DNA of 64,000 nucleotides from Methanobacterium sp. UBA176 (GTDB taxonomy: Archaea; Methanobacteriota; Methanobacteria; Methanobacteriales; Methanobacteriaceae): contig DAVZ01000027.1 of NCBI GenBank assembly GCA_002505765.1, positions 1-64,000 on the forward strand, in the 5' to 3' direction. Every line of letters starts with the position of its first letter. The first letter of the stretch is position 1. Shown piece after piece: positions 48,321 to 58,147 of this stretch. Made by a program: the position numbers and the translations under genes. Below the pieces are notes generated by a model, which was given only the letters and a program-made list of their open reading frames with translations, did no database searches and was not told where the DNA came from.

Positions 48321-48635
48321 TTAAAGAGCTTCAATAGCCCTAATTAGCCTGTTTGCAGCATTTTTCATTTCCGGACTTACATCAGGTCTTTCCTTCATTT
48401 TAAACGCCATATGAAGAACTTTAGGTACATCTTCAGGGGCTATTCTTTGGGCCATTTGCATATATGACTCATCTGGATCGTCCATTTCTATTAGTTCTCT
48501 GTCTATGTTGCCTTTATCCATTTCTTCAAGCATTACTTGACAAACACCCATTGCCTGAGTGGCAATCTCTTTATCTTCACATTTTTTCATTAACTTCAAC
48601 GCATTTTCGTCAAGTTCCATTTTCTCAAGTACCAT
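48321..48635 (-). CDS. Small helical protein, paralogue of previous gene
   Basis: About 104 residues, acidic: MVLEKMELDENALKLMKKCED, MGVCQVMLEEMDKG, PEDVPKVLHMAFKMKERPDVSPEMKNAANRLIRAIEAL. ATG 48635 follows GGTGATGTTA. It shares the GxCQVMLxxMD and KNAAxxLIRAIE motifs with the gene at 47839. Likely a small cytoplasmic helical-bundle protein; function unknown. Confidence 0.72.
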   Translation of the reverse strand: MVLEKMELDENALKLMKKCEDKEIATQAMGVCQVMLEEMDKGNIDRELIEMDDPDESYMQMAQRIAPEDVPKVLHMAFKMKERPDVSPEMKNAANRLIRAIEAL

Positions 48636-48647
48636 TAACATCACCAA

Positions 48648-48955
48648 TAGTTAATATGATCTTCAAATGATTTATATTTAATACTAATTTATTATTAAGT
48701 ATTCAAAATACAGATTTAAAATTTTATTAACCTAACTGAAATCAGTTCCTAAAAATAATTTAGATTCCGAATAAACCCCATTATATACAAATTAATGAGG
48801 GAAATAAATGTTCATTGCATGATAACTTAAAGTCTTAAAAAAAATGTAAAGATACCCTGAATTAAAAAAATCCAATAAATTTTTGTTCTATAAAATACGA
48901 AAAATATTTTTATCACCTTCTGAATATATTATTTAAAATAAAAAATGTGATTTAA
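48648..48955. other. 308-bp gap, nothing recognised
   Basis: Very AT-rich; presumably holds divergent promoters for the helical-protein gene and the zinc-ribbon gene. No repeat or RNA was recognised. Confidence 0.5.
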
Positions 48956-49150
48956 ATGGTTAAGGATACTGATATTGATAAAGAGTTCGAAGCACTGCTA
49001 AAAGGTAAAATGGGCTGGAAATGCTCCTGTTCACTTGATATTATAGATAAAGAATCCACTCTCAAAAGCGTTACATGTAAAAATTGTGGAAAGGTATTTA
49101 AAACCAATAGAGATACTGATTTCTGTTTTAAATGTGAAAATAAACATTAA
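48956..49150 (+). CDS. Small zinc-binding protein
   Basis: 64 residues with six cysteines: CSC, CKNCGKVF and CFKCENKH, giving at least one zinc ribbon. It is followed after 11 bases by a ferredoxin gene and then a cupin gene, all rightward, suggesting a small redox-related operon. No precise family recognised. Confidence 0.72.
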   Translation: MVKDTDIDKEFEALLKGKMGWKCSCSLDIIDKESTLKSVTCKNCGKVFKTNRDTDFCFKCENKH

Positions 49151-49161
49151 ATGGTGGAATT

Positions 49162-49377
49162 ATGGCTAAAATAGAAATTGAAAGACCAATGTGCATATCC
49201 TGTGGAAACTGTATAGATAACTGTCCTGAATTATTTGAATTTGATGATGATGGATTTTCAACCCTTATAGGGAGCGAAAGAGTTGGAGATAATGATGAAT
49301 TAGAAATTGAAGAGGCAGGATGTGCCATTGATGCAGAAGAGAGCTGTCCTGTATCCATTATACACGTTTATCAATAA
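49162..49377 (+). CDS. Ferredoxin, single [4Fe-4S]
   Basis: 71 residues: CISCGNCIDNCPELFEF supplies three ligands, and CPVSIIHV near the C-terminus the fourth; a Cys at GCAID may form a disulfide. The layout is that of the Pyrococcus/Thermotoga-type monocluster ferredoxins. Acidic overall. Middle gene of the zinc-protein/ferredoxin/cupin set. Confidence 0.9.
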   Translation: MAKIEIERPMCISCGNCIDNCPELFEFDDDGFSTLIGSERVGDNDELEIEEAGCAIDAEESCPVSIIHVYQ

Positions 49378-49391
49378 CTGGAGGAATTTGC

Positions 49392-49712
49392 ATGGAAGAT
49401 CTAAAATCCAAAGTTATGAAAGTAGAAGAATTGATAGATTACCAGAAAGGCTCTGTAGTAAGCCGTGAAATCATAAGAAAAGAAACAGGGACCGTGACCA
49501 TATTCGCTTTTGATAAAGGAGAAGGCTTAAGCGAACATACAGCACCATTCGACGCTATGGTCCAGATAATAGATGGTAAGGCAAAAATCACCATTTCTGG
49601 CAATAAAAACATCCTCGAAAAGGGAGATATGATTATTATGCCTGCAAATGAGCCACATGCACTCACAGCCCTTGAAAAATACAAAATGGTACTTACTATG
49701 ATAAGATCTTAA
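49392..49712 (+). CDS. Cupin-domain protein
   Basis: 106 residues, a single small cupin barrel: FAFDKGEGLSEHTAPFDAMVQIIDGKAKI (first cupin motif with His) and KGDMIIMPANEPHALTALEKYKMVL (second motif with His). A metal site is likely. Such proteins are often sensors or small dioxygenase-like enzymes; no reaction can be assigned. It follows the ferredoxin gene by 14 bases after GGAGG. Confidence 0.88.
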   Translation: MEDLKSKVMKVEELIDYQKGSVVSREIIRKETGTVTIFAFDKGEGLSEHTAPFDAMVQIIDGKAKITISGNKNILEKGDMIIMPANEPHALTALEKYKMVLTMIRS

Positions 49713-50390
49713 ATTTATTACTTTTTTAGCCAAATACCCACATTATGCTAATAGACGTTTTAAGGGATTTAAATAGTTAACAGCCATTTATAGTGAATAA
49801 CCAGATGTTTTAAACTTTCCAAATTCTATAACTAACATATCGTGCTTTAAACAGGATTAAACGTGATTAATTGAATTATCCAAAAATATTTGTGTAATAA
49901 GTTATGTTATCCACTATAATAATAATCCTTGTAATAGTCATGTGCATAGATAATTAAACTTATGTTCTCAGAACACACAAAATAATATTTGGCTGTGCTG
50001 GAAGATGCTATTGATAGATAATTAAACTTATGGTCCTCAGATAATACCGGATAAAGTGGATTAAATCCAATTCCTGGAGCTTTCAAAATTCTTTGAATTT
50101 ATGATGCGCTTAAAACGATGTTTTTTTTTACAGGCCTTCATTGAACTAACAGCCTAAAAACTTTTGCACTTAACTATATTATTCTATTTGCATAAATAAG
50201 CTGGATTCTAATTGAAAAACTAATGAAACCAAGTGCAGAACCACTTACAGAAGATGAACATTATCTGTAAAAAAAATAGTAAATTAGGAAATATCTCCTT
50301 TATGTCTGGAACAGGCCTAAAAAATAAGAAATGCGCCTGCTTACCCTTTGATATGTTGGGAGGGCAAAAATCTTTCTTAATATCCTTAAT
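49713..50390. other. 678-bp gap with a repeat pair and decayed sequence
   Basis: Holds the direct repeat pair 49946-50041. Near 50223-50345 are protein-like pieces on the plus strand (MKPSAEPLTEDEHYL and SGTGLKNKKCAC) that faintly resemble the end of a SEC-C motif protein, but frames are broken. No intact gene. Confidence 0.45.
49946..50041. repeat. 28-bp direct repeat pair, period 68
   Basis: The 19 bases ATAGATAATTAAACTTATG at 49946-49964 recur exactly at 50014-50032, and the similarity continues for eight or nine more bases with one gap and one mismatch (to 49972 and 50041). About 41 bp separates the copies. Same geometry as the two repeat pairs in trkH, but older-looking. Confidence 0.7.
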
Positions 50391-51200
50391 TCAACCGCGA
50401 TACTCGCAAATCTCCATGTATTCACATTTCTGGCATTTATTTTTAAATAACTTGAATTCAGGGATCTCCTGCCTTTCAAACATTCTATTCATTGAATCAA
50501 GCACATTAAAAAGTTTGTTATGTAAAATTGAGTTTATTATAACAGGTCTTCGCTCTCCTATTTTCTTATATTCAACAAATCCTACAAGTACCTCTTTATT
50601 TAACTCATAATCAATTAAAACAGCGTAAGCAGCAATTTGAAGGGCATCAGCCAGCCATACTCCATTACCTGGAGGAATTGCTGTTCTGGTGTCGATTGGA
50701 TAATAAATTCCATTTATTATTTCTATTTTATCAATTTTACCGCTTAAATTAAGCTCTTCATTTTTAAGGGGAAAATGTAAAAGAGATTGGGGAAAAAACA
50801 TCTCTGTAATTTCCATTCCTCTTTTATTGGTGTTTTTAAGAACTTCTTTGATTTTTAAAGCCATAAATCGAGATTCTAACTCAAAATCTTCTTCTAAATC
50901 ATTACACAAATCATTCAAATTTAAAATATCAACTTCATACATCTTAGAGTACTTACGGGAAACATTTTCAATGAATTGGGGAACTTCATCAAATAGAACT
51001 TCATAAATTTCTTTAATTTCAATATTATCCTTTATATTCCATATATTTCGCTTGGTTATTTCTTCAAAGCCTCTTCTCATTTCCTGTACAATTTTTCCAG
51101 CGATCATTTCCTGCGTCTGGATGTTATTTTCTTGAAAATGTTTTAAATATAATTTAACAGGACAGTATATGAATTCTGATATAGAAGAAACGCTGATCAT
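50391..51200 (-). CDS. Solo Cas4-like RecB-family nuclease
   Basis: 269 residues. SISEFIYCPVKLYLKHF at the N-terminus and C-terminal CQKCEYMEICEYRG give the four Cys of the Cas4 Fe-S cluster. The nuclease core has LSGKIDKIEIINGIYYPIDTRTA where GxxD and (D/E)xK are expected, and QIAAYAVLIDYEL (motif IV). The catalytic Lys appears replaced by Arg (D-T-R). No cas1, cas2 or CRISPR array is in the window. The family extends to chromosomal repair-like Cas4 homologues, so a CRISPR role is not shown. Confidence 0.8.
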   Translation of the reverse strand: MISVSSISEFIYCPVKLYLKHFQENNIQTQEMIAGKIVQEMRRGFEEITKRNIWNIKDNIEIKEIYEVLFDEVPQFIENVSRKYSKMYEVDILNLNDLCNDLEEDFELESRFMALKIKEVLKNTNKRGMEITEMFFPQSLLHFPLKNEELNLSGKIDKIEIINGIYYPIDTRTAIPPGNGVWLADALQIAAYAVLIDYELNKEVLVGFVEYKKIGERRPVIINSILHNKLFNVLDSMNRMFERQEIPEFKLFKNKCQKCEYMEICEYRG

Positions 51201-51424
51201 TAATAAATCTCCATTAAAACCCTTATACTAATTAGAATAATTATTAAACTGTATTATTCCATCTTAATTTAATATATATTTTTAAAAAACTCTTATAAAT
51301 AAGTATAGGTTTGTTACTACTCCCTAAAATCCATAAAACGCAACACAAAAACCTGATTATCACTAAAGCGTGGGAAATGCTTCATAATTAAAGAAAAAAA
51401 TTTGAATTATTTATGAAATAATAA

Positions 51425-51703
51425 CTACTCTGATTCCTTGATTTCATTTACAACTTTGTAATAGAAATTCATGAATTCACTGATGTGGCTTCTCATATAC
51501 CCAATATCATCATATTCTTCTTTTGAAGGTTTTAATCTTAATATAATGAATAAATTTAGTTTTTTCATATCATCAATAAATACATATTCATCATATGTTG
51601 ATAATTTACTTTCAATCCTGCTTTTCCATTCTCTTGGCGAAGTATTATCCACAAAACAAAGATCCAGTCCCTTTTCTCCTTGACAACCGAGATATTCTAA
51701 CAT
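51425..51703 (-). CDS. Small protein, unknown
   Basis: 92 residues, soluble: MLEYLGCQGEKGLDLCFVDN, then YDEYVFIDDMKKLNLFIILRLKPSKEEYDD and a helical end. Alpha/beta composition and normal codon use suggest a real protein, but no family is recognised. Stands alone between cas4 and hom. Confidence 0.55.
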   Translation of the reverse strand: MLEYLGCQGEKGLDLCFVDNTSPREWKSRIESKLSTYDEYVFIDDMKKLNLFIILRLKPSKEEYDDIGYMRSHISEFMNFYYKVVNEIKESE

Positions 51704-51782
51704 TCTATACTGTATGTTTTTTATTACTATTAAATTATTGCAGTGATACTGTAATATAAAATAATTAAAAAAAATTAAGTTT

Positions 51783-53072
51783 TTAATCTTCTAAAACCCT
51801 GATAAACAGCGTATTTTCTCCAACAAAATTCAGTTTGTCAATTTTTTTAACAGCATTTCGGACATTTTTTTCCTTTGCCTCATGTGTTACCATGAAAATT
51901 GGAACTTCTTGACCTTCATCCTTCTTCTTCTGGCTTACAGATTCAATACTAATATTATAATCGCTTAATATACCTGATATAACATGTAAAACTCCGGGTT
52001 TATCAATTGCTATAATTCGAAGGTAATATTTGGATTTAATTTCTTCTATATCTTTTATTTTCTTCACATCAGTGCCTTCGGGGCCGTAAATGTTTGGCCT
52101 TTCTATATTTTCAATTATATCAATTAAATCCCCCACTACTGCACTTGCAGTAGGCATCATTCCTGCACCCTGTCCGTACATCATGACTGGCCCAACAATA
52201 TCTCCTACAATATAAACCCCGTTAAAAACATCATTCACCGAAGCAAGAAGATGATCCTGAGGTAATAAAGTTGGATGTACCCTTACCTCGAGTTTTCCTT
52301 CTTCAATTCGTGCAATTGCAAGGAGTTTTATTGAATATCCCAGTTCATTTTTTATGAATTCAATGTCTGCCTGTTTAATTTTACTTATTCCTTCAACATG
52401 AAATTTATCCTGTTCAATGTATACTCCAAAGCCCAGAATAGTAAGTATAATTAATTTTTGGGCAGTATCATGTCCTTCAATATCAAAAGTAGGATCCTGT
52501 TCAGCATATCCTTTCTCCTGGGCTTCTTTAAGAACATAATCGAAATCACAACCCATATCAGTCATTTTAGTTAAAATATAATTTGCAGTGCCGTTAATTA
52601 TACCGTAAATAGCTTTAATGCGATTTGCAGCAAGACCCTCATTTAAGGGTTCGAGTAAGGGAATACCTCCGCCAACACTGGCCTCAAAACAGATTCTGAC
52701 CTTATTTTCATTTGCAGTTTTAATGATCTCTTCCCAGTGTTTTGCAATCAGGGCTTTATTAGCAGTGACCACATGTTTACCTGCTGATAGAGCCCTTAAA
52801 ATAAATGATTTTGCTGGTTCATAGCCCCCAATAAGTTCTATAACTATATCTATTTCAGGATCGTCCAAAATATCCCTTACATCCGTTGATAAAATATTTT
52901 TATCTATAAATACTCCCCTGTCTGTTTCAATGTCAATATCTACAACTTTTTTAAGCTTTATTTTTGTTCCTACTTTCTGTTCCATAAGGTCCAGATTTCG
53001 ATTAAAAGTTTTTACAACACCTGATCCAATAGTTCCAAACCCTATAAGTCCTATATTATATATTTCTTTCAT
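51783..53072 (-). CDS. hom: Homoserine dehydrogenase with ACT domain
   Basis: 429 residues: NAD(P)-binding [51 protein letters not shown], the catalytic domain [13 protein letters not shown] and [26 protein letters not shown], and a C-terminal ACT domain (about 350-429, [26 protein letters not shown]). It reduces aspartate semialdehyde to homoserine for threonine and methionine synthesis; the ACT domain suggests feedback control by threonine. Full bacterial-type length. Confidence 0.95.
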   Translation of the reverse strand: MKEIYNIGLIGFGTIGSGVVKTFNRNLDLMEQKVGTKIKLKKVVDIDIETDRGVFIDKNILSTDVRDILDDPEIDIVIELIGGYEPAKSFILRALSAGKHVVTANKALIAKHWEEIIKTANENKVRICFEASVGGGIPLLEPLNEGLAANRIKAIYGIINGTANYILTKMTDMGCDFDYVLKEAQEKGYAEQDPTFDIEGHDTAQKLIILTILGFGVYIEQDKFHVEGISKIKQADIEFIKNELGYSIKLLAIARIEEGKLEVRVHPTLLPQDHLLASVNDVFNGVYIVGDIVGPVMMYGQGAGMMPTASAVVGDLIDIIENIERPNIYGPEGTDVKKIKDIEEIKSKYYLRIIAIDKPGVLHVISGILSDYNISIESVSQKKKDEGQEVPIFMVTHEAKEKNVRNAVKKIDKLNFVGENTLFIRVLED

Positions 53073-53109
53073 AATAATCCTCCTTATAAAAATTAAATCC
53101 TATTTTTTA

Positions 53110-53290
53110 CTAAATCTATGATTTTTAAGGTTGAATGAAACTTCGTTTCTTGCAACATAAATTGCTTGTTTACAAATCTTTTTAAAATTTCGATTTTCAT
53201 TGCTGCAAATCATAGAAGCCTCGATTTGTATTTTCCAACTGTAAAAACATTTTTGCATGGGCAAAACTTAATAAATCTCCGATTTTAGTA
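53110..53290. repeat. Degenerate hairpin cluster
   Basis: Between hom and the nucleotidyltransferase gene: AAATC/GATTT around TAT (near 53114), GAAAC/GTTTC around TTC (near 53138), and longer imperfect pairings up to about 53290. Stems are shorter and less perfect than in the 34-36 kb elements, suggesting older copies of the same family. Confidence 0.5.
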
Positions 53291-53308
53291 TGAAAATTAT
53301 CATTTTCT

Positions 53309-54331
53309 CTAACTTTCAGCTGAAAGTTTTGCCAGTTTAATATATTCATCAAATGCCTCTCTTGTTGTACCAACCACAAGTCTTATTCTTTCATTTTTTC
53401 CAGTAACCTTTTCTAATTTACCTTTTGCTATTATTTCTTCCCCATCTTTTGCTTGTCCAGCATAAGTATGAGTAAAAGAAGCTATTTCACTTATATTGGC
53501 TTTTTGACCATCTAAAACACTAACATTTTCTACCTTATAGACTGCTGGATTATCAAACGATGCTATAGCGTCCTTTACCCTACACTGGATTGTTACATCA
53601 CCTATAAACTTGTATCTTTCCTCACCATAGCTTCCTTTAATTTCATCCCAGTCTCGAGTGGCCAGAATGTCAAACAGAGTGCCATCAATCACTCCTCGAT
53701 TATTTTTACGCTTTTCATACCACTGAAACTCCTCATAACTTAAAGAAGAATCTTTAATTCTCTTTTCATATAGTTTCATCCAGTATTCATCACCTATACT
53801 TTTTAGATCACTTTTGTCTTTAATTTCTCTAAATGTTTCCATTGCCCTTTTGTGATTTTTAAGTCCATAAATTACAAAATCTAAGTCAGATACCGTAGGA
53901 TCATACAATTCAGGTAAAATTGAGCCGGAAATTCCCATCTTTGAGAAGGGAATATATGCAAATTCATTAAAAATATATGCTAACTTTACAACTTTTTTAA
54001 GCAAATCATTGTTATTATCCTTTTCCATTATCTCTTTAAGGCGTTCTTCTGGTTTTAGAATTCTCTGAATCTTATCTAGAGGAACTCCCATCATTTTAAC
54101 ACCATTTATATCATCATTATAAAGATATTCAGGATATTTTTTATCTAAATATTCATAAGCCTGTCTTGTATCCACTTTAGAATATTTTTTACCATCCCTT
54201 AATCGATCCCCATTGCTATCAGGAATATATCTTAAAAATGATAGTATTCTATCTTCAGGATGCAGATATGAAGTTGTGGCAAAGAATAAATCATCTTGGG
54301 TAAGTATGAAATCTCTTGTCCTTGTTCTCAT
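53309..54331 (-). CDS. Nucleotidyltransferase-domain protein of methanogens
   Basis: 340 residues. A pol-beta-like nucleotidyltransferase core is visible at GISGSILPELYDPTVSDLDFVIYG (about 150-173; GS and D-x-D catalytic pattern), with an N-terminal domain beginning RTRDFILTQDDLFFATTSYLHPEDRI and a C-terminal beta-rich domain. Conserved among methanogens to my knowledge, sometimes annotated as DNA polymerase beta subunit-like. Its substrate is unknown. The last codons overlap a palindrome CTTTCAGCTGAAAG. Confidence 0.8.
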   Translation of the reverse strand: MRTRTRDFILTQDDLFFATTSYLHPEDRILSFLRYIPDSNGDRLRDGKKYSKVDTRQAYEYLDKKYPEYLYNDDINGVKMMGVPLDKIQRILKPEERLKEIMEKDNNNDLLKKVVKLAYIFNEFAYIPFSKMGISGSILPELYDPTVSDLDFVIYGLKNHKRAMETFREIKDKSDLKSIGDEYWMKLYEKRIKDSSLSYEEFQWYEKRKNNRGVIDGTLFDILATRDWDEIKGSYGEERYKFIGDVTIQCRVKDAIASFDNPAVYKVENVSVLDGQKANISEIASFTHTYAGQAKDGEEIIAKGKLEKVTGKNERIRLVVGTTREAFDEYIKLAKLSAES

Positions 54332-54423
54332 AAAATTTATTTAATTGCACCACACTATATATAAATAACAATAAATCAAAATTCATCGTTTAATAAAACT
54401 TTTTAAGATTTTTAAGTTTAAGT

Positions 54424-54804
54424 ATGATAATCTGGAGATTAAAGCCTGGTGAAGACCTCAAAAAAGGTATAAATAATATTGTTAAACTAAATAAATTTAA
54501 TTCAGGTATAATAATCTGCATTGTGGGAAGTTTAAATTCTGCAACATTAAGAATGGCAGATGAAAAAATCAAAGTATTTAAAGGGCCATTTGAAATTGTT
54601 TCTGCCCAGGGAACAGTTACACAAAATGGAATACATGTTCATATTGCAATTTCAGATAATGAAGGGCATCTCACAGGCGGACATTTACTTAAGGGCTGTA
54701 CAATCAATACTACAGCCGAAATATGTATCTTAGAAACTGAATTCCCCCTCAAAAGGGTTTTTGATCCAGAAACTGGTTATAAAGAATTAATGATAAATGA
54801 GTGA
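54424..54804 (+). CDS. PPC-domain (DUF296) protein
   Basis: 126 residues forming one PPC domain: [65 protein letters not shown] with the conserved His and Gly residues that bind metal in archaeal members. In plants this domain follows AT-hooks; the archaeal stand-alone form forms trimers and its role is unsettled. Overlaps the next gene by eight bases, so a common transcript with DUF366, queD and queE is likely. Confidence 0.9.
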   Translation: MIIWRLKPGEDLKKGINNIVKLNKFNSGIIICIVGSLNSATLRMADEKIKVFKGPFEIVSAQGTVTQNGIHVHIAISDNEGHLTGGHLLKGCTINTTAEICILETEFPLKRVFDPETGYKELMINE

Positions 54805-55381
54805 AACCATGAAATACAAAAAATTAGATAAACCCCTTCTTTATGATGGAAGCCAAATTAAGCCAATGTGGGCATTTAAGGAGATTGGAGTTAAAGGATC
54901 AAGTTTAATATCATGGATAGGCCCTATGAAGATAAAAACAAACCATATCATCGATTTTGAAGATACTGGTGTGGAGATAAAATCAGATAAAATGATAAAT
55001 TTTATGGTTGAACATTTTGATATTCAGCCAGCAGATTTAAAAACCTGTTATCACAGGCAGAGAATACTGGTAATGATTGTAAAAGATGATTTAGAAGAAT
55101 TTGGAATAAAAACCCTTCGTGAAGGAGACGATCTTTATTTTGAAGATAAGAAATTAAGTGTATCAATAGCCACATGCTCCAATAGCAGTATGAAAATACA
55201 TTTTGGCATAAATGTCACAAATGAAGGCACCCCCAATGATGTGGATACAATTGGGCTTTTAGAGTGTAATAAAAATATGGATGAAGAAAAAATTCATTTT
55301 TTAATGGACAAAATAGCCAAAACTTATATTAATGAAATGGAATCAATCGAAGAAGATATAACAAAAAGTAAAGTCTTTTAA
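54797..55381 (+). CDS. DUF366 family protein
   Basis: 194 residues, soluble: [71 protein letters not shown] recognise the archaeal/bacterial DUF366 family, which has no proven function. Location directly before queD and queE suggests a link to 7-deazaguanine synthesis. ATG 54797 overlaps the previous stop; ATG 54809 is an alternative start. Confidence 0.82.
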   Translation: MSETMKYKKLDKPLLYDGSQIKPMWAFKEIGVKGSSLISWIGPMKIKTNHIIDFEDTGVEIKSDKMINFMVEHFDIQPADLKTCYHRQRILVMIVKDDLEEFGIKTLREGDDLYFEDKKLSVSIATCSNSSMKIHFGINVTNEGTPNDVDTIGLLECNKNMDEEKIHFLMDKIAKTYINEMESIEEDITKSKVF

Positions 55382-55454
55382 AACAATGAATATAAGTAAA
55401 AATTCAAAATAACCCATTATATCAATAAAAATACATGTTTTTTGAGGTTTTTAA

Positions 55455-55943
55455 ATGAAAGTAGTAATCAATGGAATTCACGCCAATTTGAGGTTCTCAT
55501 CAGCCCACATGATCCCGCTTCATGAGTCCTGCGGAGGGATACACGGGCATTCATACATCGTTGATGTTACTGTTGAAGGTGAAAGGTCCGGTGAATTCGG
55601 CTTTGTTGTTGATTTTAAAAAAGCAAAGGGCATTGTACGAAACATATGTTCAAAACTTGATCATAAAGTTTTAATCCCTTGCAAGAGTAGTGTCATGGAT
55701 TTTAAAAACAATGATGAAAATTCACTCGAATTCAAGATTGAAAATAAGGAATATAAACTTCCATTGGAAGATTGTTGCCTTTTACCTCTTAAATCTACTT
55801 CTGCTGAGGATTTAGCCGAATATTTTGCAGAAGAAATATTTAAATACTTGAAAGAGACAAATAATAAAATCTCAAGCGTCCAGATTTGTGTTAATGAAGG
55901 CATTGGACAGGGTGCTTACTTCCATAAGACCGCGGAAAAATAG
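55455..55943 (+). CDS. queD: 6-carboxy-tetrahydropterin synthase-like QueD
   Basis: 162 residues, PTPS family. Zinc and catalytic motifs: [21 protein letters not shown] (His ligands and catalytic Cys, about 14-34), [24 protein letters not shown] and the final [13 protein letters not shown]. It would make the pterin precursor of preQ0, used for archaeosine in tRNA. An insertion around 80-110 makes it longer than E. coli QueD (about 120). Adjacent queE supports the assignment. Confidence 0.9.
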   Translation: MKVVINGIHANLRFSSAHMIPLHESCGGIHGHSYIVDVTVEGERSGEFGFVVDFKKAKGIVRNICSKLDHKVLIPCKSSVMDFKNNDENSLEFKIENKEYKLPLEDCCLLPLKSTSAEDLAEYFAEEIFKYLKETNNKISSVQICVNEGIGQGAYFHKTAEK

Positions 55944-55972
55944 ATGGCTGCACAAATACAGGTGGTCAATTA

Positions 55973-56674
55973 ATGAAAACTCGTATTAATGAGATTTTCT
56001 CAAGTATTCAAGGTGAAGGAAGATTTATTGGAAGACGGCAAATTTTTGTAAGATTTTCTGGATGTAATCTTGATTGTGAATACTGTGACACGCCTCAAAG
56101 CAGGGATCCATCAGTAGGAACCTTATTTTCTGAAGATGAGTTAAATAGATCCATAAAAGATTTAATAACCCCTGATTTTCACTCGGTTTCTCTTACTGGA
56201 GGAGAACCACTGCTTCATGCTGATTTTATAAAATCTTTTCTGGAAAAACACTACTTCAACTGCTTATTAGAAACTAACGGCTCTTTACCCCAAGAATTAA
56301 AGAAAATAGTAGAGCTAATTAGATGTGCATCTCTTGATTTTAAGCTCCCTGAACATTGTTCAACTTCAAACTGGGATGGATTATTTAAAAGAGAGTTGAA
56401 ATCACTAAATCTATTAATAGATGTGGGAATAAATACATACTGTAAGATGGTTATATTGCCCTCAACAAAAGTTGAAAATATCACCCAAATTGCCTCAATG
56501 ATAAGGGATGAAATTCCAGAAAATTCAAAACTTTCAATGGTCATACAACCCTCAGATCCGCTTGATGATTGGATAAGCCATAAAAATGAATTATTCAGGA
56601 TTTCAGAAAATGTAGGTAAATATTTAGACGTATTAACTATACCCCAAGTTCATAAAATTCTTAAAATACGATAG
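55973..56674 (+). CDS. queE: 7-carboxy-7-deazaguanine synthase QueE
   Basis: 233 residues, radical SAM enzyme forming the 7-deazaguanine ring of the archaeosine precursor. [29 protein letters not shown] contains the C-x3-C-x2-C cluster (about 31-38); [13 protein letters not shown] binds SAM. Length and start are typical. It ends 13 bases before a run of CBS-domain genes. Confidence 0.94.
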   Translation: MKTRINEIFSSIQGEGRFIGRRQIFVRFSGCNLDCEYCDTPQSRDPSVGTLFSEDELNRSIKDLITPDFHSVSLTGGEPLLHADFIKSFLEKHYFNCLLETNGSLPQELKKIVELIRCASLDFKLPEHCSTSNWDGLFKRELKSLNLLIDVGINTYCKMVILPSTKVENITQIASMIRDEIPENSKLSMVIQPSDPLDDWISHKNELFRISENVGKYLDVLTIPQVHKILKIR

Positions 56675-56686
56675 GAGGTTTTAAAA

Positions 56687-57247
56687 ATGCAAATGGGAGC
56701 AAATGTAACAGTAAATGATGCTATGACATCCAGTGTGATCACTGTAAAGCCTGAAAACAGCGCTGCAGACGCTGCTTTTATAATGGCCCAAAATGAAGTG
56801 GGTTGTTTAATAGTCAAGAGCAATGGAGAGCCAGAAGGAATAATAACCGAAACTGATTTAATAAACAAAGTGGTTGCCAAGGATATTAAAGCCAGTGCAA
56901 TAACTGTTGAAGATATAATGACAAAAAACCTCATAAAAATCGATCCTGGAAGAGAATTAAATGAAGCAGCAAGATTTATGTCCAAAATGAATATAAGAAG
57001 ACTTGCTGTTGTAAAAGATGGCTTGTTAAAGGGTATATTAACCGCGAAAGATATAATGGCGGTTTCTCCAGAATTGACTGAAATTCTTGTGGAAAATGCA
57101 AGAATGGAACATCAAATGGAATATGGTAACGAAGAACGTCCAGTACCTGGAGTTTGCGAAACATGCGGAAACTTTATGGATTATTTAGACGAAGTAGATG
57201 GTAAATTCGTCTGTGAAGAATGTAAAGAATATCTGGAAGGTGATTAA
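56687..57247 (+). CDS. CBS-pair protein with zinc ribbon
   Basis: 186 residues: two CBS motifs (about 5-60 and 70-125; [47 protein letters not shown]) and a C-terminal zinc ribbon, [30 protein letters not shown] pairs bind adenine nucleotides or SAM. First of five consecutive CBS genes; a GGAGG lies just before it. The ribbon may bind nucleic acid, suggesting a sensor-regulator, which is inference. Confidence 0.9.
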   Translation: MQMGANVTVNDAMTSSVITVKPENSAADAAFIMAQNEVGCLIVKSNGEPEGIITETDLINKVVAKDIKASAITVEDIMTKNLIKIDPGRELNEAARFMSKMNIRRLAVVKDGLLKGILTAKDIMAVSPELTEILVENARMEHQMEYGNEERPVPGVCETCGNFMDYLDEVDGKFVCEECKEYLEGD

Positions 57248-57249
57248 AC

Positions 57250-58062
57250 TTGAACAATGTTAAGGATGTTATGACACCAAATCCAGTTACAGTTTCTGTA
57301 GATACGTCTGCAACTAAAGTAAGATCTATTTTAAGGGATGAAAGTTTTAGATGCGTCCCTGTTGTATCTGGAACACGCCTTGAAGGAATAATTACCCGCG
57401 GGGATATAATAAAGATAACTTCTACAAAATCAAATCTTGAAGCTCGTGGGATTATGGATCGTCCAAAAGTTATTGCTAGGTCAGATATGGATATTACAGA
57501 AATTTCAAAGAAATTGCTTAAGTCAGATGTTGTTCAAGCCCCTGTCATCAAATCAGAAGACAATATGAGCCTTGTAGGTGTAATTAGTGTTGTCGATATA
57601 CTTAAAAATGTTATGGAAAGGAAACTAAAGCCATTAAACCAAAATGTTGGGGAAATAACCGTCAAAGACGTAGTAATCTGTCATTACGATGACCCCATAA
57701 CAAAGGTATGGTACAAAATGGATGATACCGGTTTTTCTGGTCTTCCAGTAATTAAAAAGAAAAAAATAATCGGTATGATTACCAGAAAGGACATTATAAA
57801 TTCAGGTAATGTGAGAATATCAAGAGAAGGAGGAATTAAAACCCCTTCCAAAGTAGAAACCATCATGAAAACTCCGCCGATAGTCATTACTCCAGATAAA
57901 GGTATCAATGAAGCCGCCAAAATGATGATTCAATTTGATATTGGAAGATTACCTGTTGTTGAAAATCCGATCTATATAAAAAATGAACCCCAAAGAGCAA
58001 GAGAAGCTGATCTTTTAGGTATAGTTTCAAGAGAAGATATATTAGGGTCGTATATAAGTTGA
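57250..58062 (+). CDS. Four-CBS protein
   Basis: 270 residues of four CBS motifs with no other domain: DVMTPNPVTVSVDTSATKVRSIL, a second diverged one, VKDVVICHYDDPITKVWYKM and ETIMKTPPIVITPDKGINEAAKMM. The start is TTG 57250, set by AAGGTGATTAAAC immediately upstream. Two bases separate it from the previous stop. Likely a nucleotide-sensing protein acting on a partner. Confidence 0.88.
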   Translation: MNNVKDVMTPNPVTVSVDTSATKVRSILRDESFRCVPVVSGTRLEGIITRGDIIKITSTKSNLEARGIMDRPKVIARSDMDITEISKKLLKSDVVQAPVIKSEDNMSLVGVISVVDILKNVMERKLKPLNQNVGEITVKDVVICHYDDPITKVWYKMDDTGFSGLPVIKKKKIIGMITRKDIINSGNVRISREGGIKTPSKVETIMKTPPIVITPDKGINEAAKMMIQFDIGRLPVVENPIYIKNEPQRAREADLLGIVSREDILGSYIS

Positions 58063-58147
58063 TTTTTAAAATCCAATTAAACGATTTATTTAACTTAAAT
58101 TTGATTTTCAGAAATTATTTTGTTTCAAGTTAATGTGAGGTGTACTG

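Noticed and set aside
50233..50610. Rightward 125-residue frame
   Set aside because: It runs antisense into the cas4 gene; only a weak SEC-C-like fragment before that overlap looks protein-like, and frames are broken.
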